Shown one piece after another: positions 5,992 through 12,507 of a stretch of 17,862 nt of DNA. A program made the position numbers and the translations under genes. Under the pieces are notes generated by a model. It made no database searches and was not told the DNA's origin. It saw only the letters and a program-made list of their open reading frames with translations. Origin of the DNA: JASLCR01 sp046462475 (GTDB lineage: Bacteria > Patescibacteriota > Saccharimonadia > Saccharimonadales > Saccharimonadaceae); contig JBKGVB010000013.1 in the NCBI GenBank assembly GCA_046462475.1, positions 1 to 17,862 of the forward strand, given 5' to 3'. Each line of letters starts with the position of its first letter. Positions within the stretch are counted from its first letter, which is position 1.

Positions 5992-6637
5992 ACTTGATCG
6001 TTTTGATAATCGTATTAAAGTCAGGTAAAAATGTATTCGCGTCGGTGAAAATCGAGATCGTCTTGTCACGCAATTTATACATCACGGCCGCACCACGAAT
6101 ATTATCCGAGAAGCTGCCGTCGAGACGAGTGCCGGTCTGGCCATTCGCACTTGTAGAACTACTCTTTAGCTGGCCCGCTTGAATGAGTGAGTCATATTGG
6201 CCCACAACAGAGTTATAATCCTGTGACTGAATCTGCACACGCAAAGCAAAACGCTGAGCATCGCCCCCTACCTGAGGAACACTGACTGGATTCAGATATG
6301 CCATATAATTGCCACTCTGTGAACCATCGTCTGCCACATAGACACTCCATGTCTTCGGATAGTCAAATGTCAGACGTCCAAAATCATCTGGTCCAGAAAA
6401 TTGGCGGTTAGGCTCTTTTTCTCGCTGGGCAAATTTTGCTTCATCCGTGGATGCTTGATCGCGTTTTGCAGTTGCTACTGCAGCGCTGATCTTGCCGTCA
6501 ACATTAGTCTGTTGCTCTCTGTAATTAATATAGAGCCATATCGACAAGGCTACTACCGCAATTAGCGCAATCCCCATTAAGACAATAGAGATAATTGCCC
6601 CGCTGATAGCCCCACGCTCGTTACTGTGTGTAGTCAT
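5981..6637 (-). CDS. Membrane-anchored extracytoplasmic hypothetical protein, 218 aa
   Basis: A short polar N-terminus is followed by one strong hydrophobic helix (about residues 10-34, GAISGAIISIVLMGIALIAV and on). Then comes a charged linker rich in Lys, Gln and Asp (about 38-78) and a soluble domain. That domain opens FGRLTFDYPKTWSVYV and ends FNTIIKTIKF. The F-x-Y-P-x-x-W pattern and the closing strand recall PsbP-like lipoprotein or anchored domains, but the match is weak and I would not name a function. The topology suggests an inside N-terminus and an outside domain. The ATG at 6637 lies eight bases after a TATAAT, so this gene starts its own transcript. That -10 box contains the stop codon of the methyltransferase gene upstream. 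Confidence 0.8.
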   Translation of the reverse strand: MTTHSNERGAISGAIISIVLMGIALIAVVALSIWLYINYREQQTNVDGKISAAVATAKRDQASTDEAKFAQREKEPNRQFSGPDDFGRLTFDYPKTWSVYVADDGSQSGNYMAYLNPVSVPQVGGDAQRFALRVQIQSQDYNSVVGQYDSLIQAGQLKSSSTSANGQTGTRLDGSFSDNIRGAAVMYKLRDKTISIFTDANTFLPDFNTIIKTIKFNS

Positions 6638-6645
6638 TACTCTGC

Positions 6646-6673
6646 ATTATACCTTATGCTTTTCGGAGTGCAA
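6646..6673 (-). promoter_or_regulatory. Promoter of the membrane-anchored hypothetical
   Basis: On the minus strand TTGCAC (6668-6673), 16 bp and a consensus TATAAT (6646-6651), eight bases before the ATG at 6637. The whole promoter lies in the 3' end of the methyltransferase gene, whose TAA is part of the -10. Confidence 0.7.
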
Positions 6674-7177
6674 AGGGCGAATTTCATAGAGGAAGTGGAG
6701 GTTATTCTTTCGCAAAATCGGAGCATCAAGCTCAAACGCAAAGCTGAGCACATATAGCGTTCGACCGAGTCGAGTCGCTTCTTTTTGTACTTTTCTCACC
6801 AGTCGCCTTGCATCTCGTGAAACCACAAACACATATATCACTGTCGTCTGTTCGGGAAAAGGCGTCGTCCACATATTGGCAACTACACTTTTTGCATTTG
6901 GCTGTCGGCGAGATAAAAGATTCGCGATACAAACCAAAATTGGGTTGAGCTCATAGCCAACCCCCCGTGCACCCCGACGAGCAGCCTCGCGGACTATACG
7001 CCCATCTCCTGATCCTAAATCAAGCAATAGGTCATTTTCCTGGACGCCATATAACTCATCAAATGCCCGACGTACCGCCGGCATCTTAGCAGGCACATAC
7101 GGTGCACCCACGAATACGATGACACCAAACGTCACAATAAGGATGCCGACAAGAACAAGGACGATCGTCTCGATCAT
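6647..7177 (-). CDS. Membrane-anchored class I SAM methyltransferase, FAM173-like, 176 aa
   Basis: Residues 3-24 form one transmembrane helix (IETIVLVLVGILIVTFGVIV). The chain continues VGAPYVPAKMPAV (23-35), then SAM motif I DLGSGDGR (53-60) and VGYELNPILV (73-82). The VPA segment, the DLGSGDGR motif and the GYELNP motif in this order, behind a membrane helix, are what I know from the FAM173 family (human ATPSCKMT and ANTKMT). Those proteins methylate lysines of mitochondrial inner-membrane proteins. A membrane-bound protein lysine methyltransferase is therefore the best guess; the bacterial substrate is unknown. The ATG overlaps the TGA of xseB (ATGA), making it the last gene of the flippase-xseA-xseB run. 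A small-molecule or lipid substrate cannot be excluded. Confidence 0.8.
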   Translation of the reverse strand: MIETIVLVLVGILIVTFGVIVFVGAPYVPAKMPAVRRAFDELYGVQENDLLLDLGSGDGRIVREAARRGARGVGYELNPILVCIANLLSRRQPNAKSVVANMWTTPFPEQTTVIYVFVVSRDARRLVRKVQKEATRLGRTLYVLSFAFELDAPILRKNNLHFLYEIRPLHSEKHKV

Positions 7178-7383
7178 TTTGAAAAATCGCGCTTCACTTT
7201 TGTGATGGTATTCTTCAACGATTCAAGGTCGTGTTCAATATCTTTAGCAAGCTTCTCGGCTGCAGCAAATTTATCAATCGCCGCCTCAAGCTCAAACGCA
7301 TCACTGTCAAACCACGCCATCAACACGTCAAGTTCTACTATCTTTTCCTGAACAGTTTTTGCTGATTTATTTGTCGCTGACAT
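7174..7383 (-). CDS. xseB: Exodeoxyribonuclease VII small subunit, 69 aa
   Basis: The small helical subunit of exonuclease VII binds the coiled-coil of XseA. Length (about 70 residues), two predicted helices and the pattern FELEAAIDKFAAAEKLAKDIEH (35-56) fit XseB, where one normally finds a LExAL..YE.G....C...L pattern; the match is moderate. The assignment is strengthened by xseA directly upstream, overlapping by 17 bp. GGAGGT lies five bases before the ATG, inside the end of xseA, so it is translated from its own ribosome site. The TGA overlaps the next gene. Confidence 0.85.
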   Translation of the reverse strand: MSATNKSAKTVQEKIVELDVLMAWFDSDAFELEAAIDKFAAAEKLAKDIEHDLESLKNTITKVKRDFSK

Positions 7384-8461
7384 CGTGCACCTCCGCTGTT
7401 ATTATGTGTTCCTTTGTCTCAACCGTAATCATTTTGCCTACCCCTACTTCGCCGCGTATGAACGCATAGCCACGCTCCAGAACCCGTCTTGGATCATAGG
7501 CAGAGAGCATATCCTTACGCCATGCAAGTTCCCTCGCGACATTCGTCTGCCTGGTTTCAATCTGCCCCAGTGCACGCTCTAGTTTCGCAACCATATCTCT
7601 ATATAGCTCATCTACGACCCGCTCCGTTCGAGTGATAATCTGCATAACAACCTGCTTCGAGCGAGCAATGACTTCATGACGATCTGGCACTACAAGCTGC
7701 GCAGCGTTACTAGGAGTTGCCGCCGCGACATCCGCAGCAAGATCCACGAGACTTTCATCGATTTCATGTCCTATACCTGTGAGTACCGGTATGCGGCTTG
7801 CTGCCACCGCCCGAACGAGTAGTTCATCATTGAATACCGCCAGATCATCCGCTGAGCCGCCTCCACGAATCAGCACGACAACATCAGCAAGCTCCGGCTG
7901 CTCATTGAAGTACTCAAGGGCACGCAGTATTTGATCGGCAGCACCCTCACCCTGCACCTGGACATGAGCGAGTTCAATTTCCACCCCACGCCATCTATCA
8001 CCGAGAATCTTGATAAAGTCTGCGTACCCCGCCGCCGCTTCACTACTAATCACAGCAATCTTCGTCGGCATAAATGGCAGACTTCTCTTGCGCTCAAGCG
8101 CGAATAGACCTTCCTTCTCAAGTTTGGCTTTCAGTAGCTCGAAACTTTTCTTCAAACTTCCCTCGCCCGAAGGTCGAATCTGGTCAATGGTAAGACTAAA
8201 TTTTCCCCATTTAGTCAGCTTAGGTCGTGCTTTTACGATCACCTTCATGCCGTCCTCGACTGGAAGCCGCAATTGAAATACCATCATAAAACAGCCGACA
8301 GAACTTTCAGCATCCTTTAGATTGAAAAAGACATATTTGCCTTGATTCACCTTAAATTCCGCCACCTCACCCTCAATCTCCACTGTGGGATAAGCGTATT
8401 CGAGTGTCTGATTTGTCAGAGCGATAAAATCAGAGACACTAAGGAGCGGTACGTTTTCCAT
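7367..8461 (-). CDS. xseA: Exodeoxyribonuclease VII large subunit, 364 aa
   Basis: The catalytic subunit of exonuclease VII degrades single-stranded DNA from both ends to oligonucleotides, in mismatch repair and damage clean-up. The N-terminal OB-fold domain covers about residues 6-98 (VEIEGEVAEFKVNQGKYVFFNL). The nuclease domain carries IAVISSEAAAGYADF (135-149), VQVQGEGAADQI (167-178), VVVLIRGGGSADDLAVFNDE (194-213) and the diagnostic GIGHEIDESLVDLAADVAAATPSNAA (229-254). The C-terminal coiled-coil is shorter than in the usual 400-450 residue proteins. The start overlaps the 3' end of the flippase gene by 23 bp with only a weak GGTG upstream, so translation is probably coupled. It overlaps xseB at the other end. 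Confidence 0.95.
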   Translation of the reverse strand: MENVPLLSVSDFIALTNQTLEYAYPTVEIEGEVAEFKVNQGKYVFFNLKDAESSVGCFMMVFQLRLPVEDGMKVIVKARPKLTKWGKFSLTIDQIRPSGEGSLKKSFELLKAKLEKEGLFALERKRSLPFMPTKIAVISSEAAAGYADFIKILGDRWRGVEIELAHVQVQGEGAADQILRALEYFNEQPELADVVVLIRGGGSADDLAVFNDELLVRAVAASRIPVLTGIGHEIDESLVDLAADVAAATPSNAAQLVVPDRHEVIARSKQVVMQIITRTERVVDELYRDMVAKLERALGQIETRQTNVARELAWRKDMLSAYDPRRVLERGYAFIRGEVGVGKMITVETKEHIITAEVHDVSDK

Positions 8462-9473
8462 ATTTCACCAGTGCTTGTTGATAAAAGATATAACCCAAAC
8501 CAATCGTACCAAGCAACATAGCAACACGCGCGAGCAATGTTGCCGCGATTGCCGCGTCGGGCTGAATTCCAGCCGTCGCCATAAACGACACCATGATCGC
8601 CTCATATGCACCCGCTCCGCCAGGCGTTACCACCACCACAGCAGACATACTAGCTAGTCCATAGGCAATCAATATCGGTGCTGGATTTACAGGGAAACCA
8701 AGTGCCCAAAATGTAATCATATAGACCATGACATCGAATATTGTAAATAAAATACCCCAAAGATACGGCCGCACCAGCACACTTCTCTCTCGACGTAGTG
8801 TCAAAAATTCATTATGCATCTCGAGAAGAAAGCTCTCGACAGGCTGTCTTTTTGCAATTCTTTTCTTCCTGCCTAGAGTAAGTGTACGCACTGCTCGATT
8901 CACCATCCACACAAGACGGCGCGAAAATCGCTCAGATCGCTGCTTACTACTCACAAGATAGATTCCGCCCAATGTCACCCCAAGCATGCCGGCAATAATC
9001 AGCAGGCTAAAGAACACCACCCACCTATTAATATTGCCGTCCACCGTGATGACGAGCAGAGCAATCACAAGAAGTGTAATAAACGCCGCATAACTCATCG
9101 CAAAACGCACGAGTTGCGCAACCGTCGCCCGAGCTGGAGAAATCTGCAGCTTACTGAGTCGCCATGTCATGTACGATATGCCACTTACTCCCGCACTGGG
9201 AAGGACATGGTTTACAAAATTCATCTCAAGAGCCATGCGCGCCTGGGATGCCGGCGGAATATGCTGTGTCTCCCCTTTTTTGCGAAGATAGGAGAACATC
9301 ATCTCTCCGCCCGAAAGGTACATGAGTATTTGAGCAGGAATCACCAACAAGAAAATCCATATATTCACTCTTCCCAGAAGCTCCCAGGCTTTAACAATCT
9401 CGTGCCTAGCAAAGAACAAAACAATAGCTAGCAAGATAATAGTGACAATACTGATCCAACTTCGAAACGACAT
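8439..9473 (-). CDS. Flippase-like integral membrane protein (UPF0104/LPG-synthase TM family), 344 aa
   Basis: A polytopic membrane protein with about eight hydrophobic segments and no cytosolic enzyme domain. It matches my knowledge of the UPF0104 family, related to the membrane part of MprF, thought to move lipids or lipid-linked molecules across the membrane. Supporting motifs are GGEMMFSYLRKK (about 55-66), NFVNHVLPSAGVSGISY, and PGGAGAYEAIM near the C-terminus, with a conserved Pro-Gly-Gly-Gly-Glu pattern. I start it at the ATG at 9473. The TATAAT at 9481-9486 is seven bases upstream, and the earlier in-frame ATG at 9482 overlaps that box. It leads the xseA-xseB-methyltransferase run. 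The transported substrate is unknown. Confidence 0.88.
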   Translation of the reverse strand: MSFRSWISIVTIILLAIVLFFARHEIVKAWELLGRVNIWIFLLVIPAQILMYLSGGEMMFSYLRKKGETQHIPPASQARMALEMNFVNHVLPSAGVSGISYMTWRLSKLQISPARATVAQLVRFAMSYAAFITLLVIALLVITVDGNINRWVVFFSLLIIAGMLGVTLGGIYLVSSKQRSERFSRRLVWMVNRAVRTLTLGRKKRIAKRQPVESFLLEMHNEFLTLRRERSVLVRPYLWGILFTIFDVMVYMITFWALGFPVNPAPILIAYGLASMSAVVVVTPGGAGAYEAIMVSFMATAGIQPDAAIAATLLARVAMLLGTIGLGYIFYQQALVKYGKRTAP

Positions 9474-9480
9474 ATGACCC

Positions 9481-9486
9481 ATTATA
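9481..9486 (-). promoter_or_regulatory. -10 box of the flippase-xseA-xseB-methyltransferase operon
   Basis: A consensus TATAAT on the minus strand, seven bases before the ATG at 9473. I see no good -35. It predicts a leaderless mRNA and excludes the ATG at 9482 as the start. Confidence 0.6.
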
Positions 9487-9489
9487 CAA

Positions 9490-9498
9490 TGATATACT
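9490..9498 (+). promoter_or_regulatory. Extended -10 promoter of the TRM11-like gene
   Basis: TGA followed by TATACT (9493-9498), seven bases before the ATG at 9506, with no Shine-Dalgarno. It stands back to back with the minus-strand TATAAT at 9481-9486, six bases apart. Confidence 0.65.
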
Positions 9499-9505
9499 TA
9501 GCAGC

Positions 9506-10684
9506 ATGAGATATATCTCCATACTTGGCCGTCAGCCGATGTTAGGTCTCGCCGAACTCGAGGTTCTTTGTAGTTATAAAAACACAACGTCGTTCTCGCC
9601 TACTACAGCTCTCTTCGATGCGCCTCAGCCGCTTGATATCCAGCATCTTGGTGGCAGCATCAAGCTCGGTGAAATCGTCTTTGAATCTACCGAGACCCGC
9701 TGGAATGAACTGAGTAAAAAAATTGTTCGCCACTATACTGACCTTTGGCGTACCTCAGATCACAAGATCACTCTGGGTATCAGCGTATATGATTGGCAGC
9801 TTTCCTCTCGTGACATACAGAAAACAGGTATTATCCTGAAGCAATCGCTCAAGAAACAAGGTGTTAGCTTGCGTGTTATTCCAAATAGCGAGGCCTCACT
9901 TAATTCCGCAGTTAGCCACCATAACAAACTCGGTCTTTCCACTAATAAAGTTGAGCTTCTCATTGCACGCCATGGCAAGCGTGTCGTTGTTGCCGAGAGT
10001 ACAGGTGCTCAAAATATCACCGCCCTTGCCGCTCGTGATCAAGACCGACCAAAACGTGATGCCTTTGTTGGTATGCTACCGCCAAAACTCGCCATGATGA
10101 TGATTAATCTCTCGGGCGTATCTCCTTCCTCTGAAAAACCCGTAATATTAGATCCGTTTTGCGGCACAGGCGTACTTTTACAGGAAGCTCTATTGCTCGG
10201 ATTCAGTGCCTATGGGACCGATCTCTCCGACAAGATGATCGACTACTCTGAAAAGAATCTTGCATGGCTCAAAGAGAAGTATCAAATCGACACTCCTGCA
10301 CGCCTTCATCAGGGTGATGCCATGCAAACAACCTGGCAATCCCCAATCGACGCCGTAGTTGGCGAGACATACCTCGGACAACCCTTCTCTGCGCCACCGC
10401 GCCCGGAAAAGCTCGAAGAAGTACGTCGCAACTGCAACCACATCATCAGGCAATTCCTTACCAATCTAGCGCCCCAAATCACGCCAGATACGCCACTCTG
10501 CCTTGCAGTGCCAGCTTGGCGAGATACTAGCGGCCACATATCCCATCTTCCTCTCATTGGTAATGTTGAATCGCTGGGCTATGAACGCATTCATCTGTCA
10601 CACGTGCCCGATCACGAGCTTATCTATTACCGTGAAGATCAGGTCGTAGCAAGACAACTCCTCCTCCTTCGACGAAGCGCATAA
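9506..10684 (+). CDS. THUMP-type methyltransferase of the TRM11/TrmG10 group, 392 aa
   Basis: The N-terminus YISILGRQPMLGLAELEVL (3-21) is typical of TRM11/TrmG10 proteins, which methylate guanosine of tRNA at N2. A THUMP-like region spans about 50-170, with KTGIILKQSLKKQGVSLRVIP (106-126). The linker RDQDRPKRDAFVGMLPPKLA (177-196) leads into a Rossmann methyltransferase domain with SAM motif I DPFCGTG (216-222) and acidic Asp239 in YGTDLSDKM. Motif IV, normally (D/N)PPY, reads VGETYLGQPF (285-294), keeping only Tyr289. The substrate or chemistry may therefore differ from the model enzymes, or the base is held another way. The ATG lies seven bases after an extended -10, with no Shine-Dalgarno, so the mRNA is probably leaderless. 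No terminator is seen before rpmA. Confidence 0.85.
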   Translation: MRYISILGRQPMLGLAELEVLCSYKNTTSFSPTTALFDAPQPLDIQHLGGSIKLGEIVFESTETRWNELSKKIVRHYTDLWRTSDHKITLGISVYDWQLSSRDIQKTGIILKQSLKKQGVSLRVIPNSEASLNSAVSHHNKLGLSTNKVELLIARHGKRVVVAESTGAQNITALAARDQDRPKRDAFVGMLPPKLAMMMINLSGVSPSSEKPVILDPFCGTGVLLQEALLLGFSAYGTDLSDKMIDYSEKNLAWLKEKYQIDTPARLHQGDAMQTTWQSPIDAVVGETYLGQPFSAPPRPEKLEEVRRNCNHIIRQFLTNLAPQITPDTPLCLAVPAWRDTSGHISHLPLIGNVESLGYERIHLSHVPDHELIYYREDQVVARQLLLLRRSA

Positions 10685-10691
10685 AGAAGCC

Positions 10692-10720
10692 TTGCATTTT
10701 CCTGCCGAATTCGGTACAAT
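10692..10720 (+). promoter_or_regulatory. Strong promoter of rpmA
   Basis: TTGCAT (10692-10697), exactly 17 bp and TACAAT (10715-10720). Transcription would start near 10727, giving a leader of about 29 bases with AAGGAG (10744-10749) before the ATG. The spacer holds the perfect 10 bp palindrome CCGAATTCGG directly before the -10. Confidence 0.85.
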
Positions 10721-10755
10721 TGAACAGATTGAGTTATAAATTTTAAGGAGAAACT

Positions 10756-11028
10756 ATGTCACACGTTAAAGCAGGTGGCTCATCGAAGAACATCCACAAC
10801 AACGCCGGCGCACGTCTCGGTGTTAAGCGCTTTGGTGGCCAAAAAGTTTCCACGGGCGAAGTACTTGTTCGTCAGACTGGTAGCACAAAGGTTGCTGGCC
10901 CAGGTACATTTATCAGCCGTAACTTTACGATTCACGCCGCTAAAGACGGTATCGTTGGCTTCAAGCAAGTAAAAAGCCGTCGTTTCACTGGCAAGACTGA
11001 ACGTCGCACACAAGTTGTTGTTGAATAG
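10756..11028 (+). CDS. rpmA: Large ribosomal subunit protein bL27, 90 aa
   Basis: L27 sits in the 50S subunit with its N-terminal tail near the peptidyl-transferase centre. The conserved start HVKAGGSSKN (3-12) and AGARLGVKRFGGQ (17-29) are clear, followed by the small beta-barrel core. The product begins directly at the mature tail, without the extension that Firmicutes remove with the Prp protease. It is alone here: the usual partner rplU (L21) is not next to it. A strong promoter, a Shine-Dalgarno at good spacing and a strong terminator make it a single-gene, probably highly expressed unit. Confidence 0.97.
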   Translation: MSHVKAGGSSKNIHNNAGARLGVKRFGGQKVSTGEVLVRQTGSTKVAGPGTFISRNFTIHAAKDGIVGFKQVKSRRFTGKTERRTQVVVE

Positions 11029-11052
11029 AATCTCACACAGCTAACTACATTC

Positions 11053-11081
11053 AAAATACCACCCGCTCGGGTGGTATTTTT
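11053..11081. terminator. Bidirectional terminator between rpmA and the helical hypothetical
   Basis: AAAATACCACCC (11053-11064) pairs perfectly with GGGTGGTATTTT (11069-11080) around GCTC. A T run follows on the plus strand. On the minus strand the A tract reads as TTTT inside the stem. It lies between two convergent genes and can serve both. Confidence 0.88.
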
Positions 11082-11082
11082 G

Positions 11083-11970
11083 CTATTTCATATATTCAAA
11101 TTGGGCTTTAATTCTTCCCGACCGAGCAATTTGCTGTACGAGCGCCTCACTTAATTGATCGGCAAGCATGACTATATGCGCCTGATACGACTCATATCCC
11201 CACTGCTCTATTGAATAGCTGTCAATCACCGACAAAAGTTTATTAATATCTTCAAGTGCCTCCTCGCCAACATACGAAAGCGCCCTTGCGTCTGCGGCTA
11301 TTTCCGCGAAAGCATCTCCTACAGAGCGAAGCTGCGCCCTTGCGTCATCTGCTTCTTCCGAAAGAGATCGCCGCACGGTCTCGACTTCCTCGCTAATCAC
11401 TGCCGCATCGCGACCAAGGCCCGTACTACTATCCGACTCCATGTCACTTGAGACGCTCGCCCGAAGAGAATGCAGAATATCTCTACTGCTTTGGCTAAAT
11501 GCATCTTTCGACAGCGAACCATATTTGTGTTGATTAAACATAGAGGAAAGCTCATCAACTACCCGGACGTACTGTTGTGCATTACTGTGTCGATTGTCGA
11601 TTGCATCGCTATAAAGGCGCTTAAATCCTTGGATTCGTTCGGCCATCTCATCCACCAGCCTTTTATCGATCTCTGCTTCTGAGCGCACTTCTGGTCTGCC
11701 AGTCGGCTCCCAGGCCTCGGCGTCACGGCCAGCATCAAGTGCAAGCTCGTTAGCGAAGAAAGCTTGTGCTTGATCTGAAAACGCCCCCTCCTGGGCTTCT
11801 GTAAGATATTCTTTCCCATCTTCCTCAAATGCCGCATAAAGTTTGCCATTGATAGTTTCTTTTCTACCAACTGAAATACGACCATTGCCATGCGGCACAA
11901 GTATCGTAGGGTTATCATAACCTGCCGCTTCTTGCTGATTTATTTGATGGTAGGTATATTTTTCATTCAT
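11083..11970 (-). CDS. Helical acidic hypothetical protein, 295 aa
   Basis: I do not recognise a family. The ATG at 11970 is chosen because TAAAAT lies ten bases upstream and the earlier in-frame TTG is itself part of the -35 box. Residues 1-60 look like a small beta-rich module (ILVPHGNGRISVGRKETI, then KLYAAFEEDGKEYL). The remainder, from about residue 75, is long amphipathic helix: RLVDEMAERIQGFKRLYSDA, a Ser-rich linker near 180-190 (SSDMESDSSTG), then EEVETVRRSLSEEADDARAQ and further helices. It is strongly acidic and has no signal peptide or membrane span. The helical part resembles coiled-coil scaffold or signalling proteins in character only. It is the last gene before the terminator at 11053-11081 and follows a receiver-only regulator, but has its own promoter. 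Confidence 0.75.
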   Translation of the reverse strand: MNEKYTYHQINQQEAAGYDNPTILVPHGNGRISVGRKETINGKLYAAFEEDGKEYLTEAQEGAFSDQAQAFFANELALDAGRDAEAWEPTGRPEVRSEAEIDKRLVDEMAERIQGFKRLYSDAIDNRHSNAQQYVRVVDELSSMFNQHKYGSLSKDAFSQSSRDILHSLRASVSSDMESDSSTGLGRDAAVISEEVETVRRSLSEEADDARAQLRSVGDAFAEIAADARALSYVGEEALEDINKLLSVIDSYSIEQWGYESYQAHIVMLADQLSEALVQQIARSGRIKAQFEYMK

Positions 11971-11980
11971 TATTGATATT

Positions 11981-12009
11981 ATTTTAGCATATGCAGTATA
12001 TAAAGTCAA
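11981..12009 (-). promoter_or_regulatory. Promoter of the helical hypothetical
   Basis: On the minus strand TTGACT (12004-12009), 17 bp and TAAAAT (11981-11986) preceded by TGC (extended -10), ten bases before the ATG at 11970. A leader of only about three bases is expected. A GGGCGCCC palindrome (12012-12019) lies just upstream of the -35. Confidence 0.75.
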
Positions 12010-12053
12010 TAGGGCGCCCCTAGACGCTCTCTTGCAACCGACATTCGCTCTCT

Positions 12054-12470
12054 TTAGTTACTCTCTACAGCACCCGGCGCCACAGGTGATTGGCCTAAGC
12101 CAAGATGGTGCTTCACGCGTTCGACGACATCTCCGATCACAACCTGTGATTTCACTAGATAATCATCTACACCAAGATTTTCAGCGCGCTCTTTATCTTT
12201 TGGCTGTGAAAGGGCCGTCAACATGATCACCTTAATATTTGTTGTCTCTGGCGTATTACGCAAAATATCAAGCACATCAAATCCACTAATCTTTGGCATC
12301 ATCGCATCAAGCAAGATAAGGTCTGGCTTAAACTCAATCGCCGAACTCAGCGCATCTTCACCATTATTTACCTGCTTCACCTCGAATCCTTCAAGTCCCA
12401 AGCGGGCTTGATACACATCCGCAAGGGCCGTGTCGTCTTCTACCAAGAGTATTCGTTTTTTCGGTTCCAT
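12054..12470 (-). CDS. Orphan receiver-only response regulator, 138 aa
   Basis: A complete CheY-like receiver: Glu11, Asp12 and Asp13 form the acidic pocket (LLVEDDT), Asp55 is the phospho-acceptor (LILLDAMMP, with the usual Pro), Thr85 is the switch residue (IMLTAL) and Lys107 is conserved (DYLVKS). A short tail rich in Gly, Pro and Val follows residue 123 and no output domain is present. No kinase gene is adjacent; the nearest is the soluble kinase about 6.5 kb away, which already has its own receiver. The ATG at 12470 lies six bases after a -10 box, so the mRNA is probably leaderless. It may act through protein contacts; the target is unknown. Confidence 0.92.
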   Translation of the reverse strand: MEPKKRILLVEDDTALADVYQARLGLEGFEVKQVNNGEDALSSAIEFKPDLILLDAMMPKISGFDVLDILRNTPETTNIKVIMLTALSQPKDKERAENLGVDDYLVKSQVVIGDVVERVKHHLGLGQSPVAPGAVESN

Positions 12471-12476
12471 GTAATC

Positions 12477-12506
12477 ATTCTACCCCAGCTCTGCTGAAAA
12501 GCACAA
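12477..12506 (-). promoter_or_regulatory. Leaderless promoter of the orphan response regulator
   Basis: On the minus strand TTGTGC (12501-12506), 18 bp and TAGAAT (12477-12482), six bases before the ATG at 12470. The promoter begins immediately after the S41 protease stop codon (12508-12510). Confidence 0.65.
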
Positions 12507-12507
12507 G

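Noticed and set aside
9474..9482. ATG at 9482 as the flippase start
   Set aside because: It overlaps the TATAAT at 9481-9486. The ATG at 9473 sits at the leaderless spacing seen elsewhere.
10705..10714. CCGAATTCGG palindrome in the rpmA promoter spacer as an operator
   Set aside because: A 10 bp palindrome is expected by chance more than ten times in a window this size; position alone is not enough.
11971..12009. In-frame TTG at 12009 as start of the helical hypothetical
   Set aside because: That TTG is the first part of the -35 hexamer TTGACT, so the coding start is the ATG at 11970.
12012..12019. GGGCGCCC palindrome upstream of the helical hypothetical as an operator
   Set aside because: Eight-base palindromes are frequent by chance and no second copy was noticed near a related promoter.
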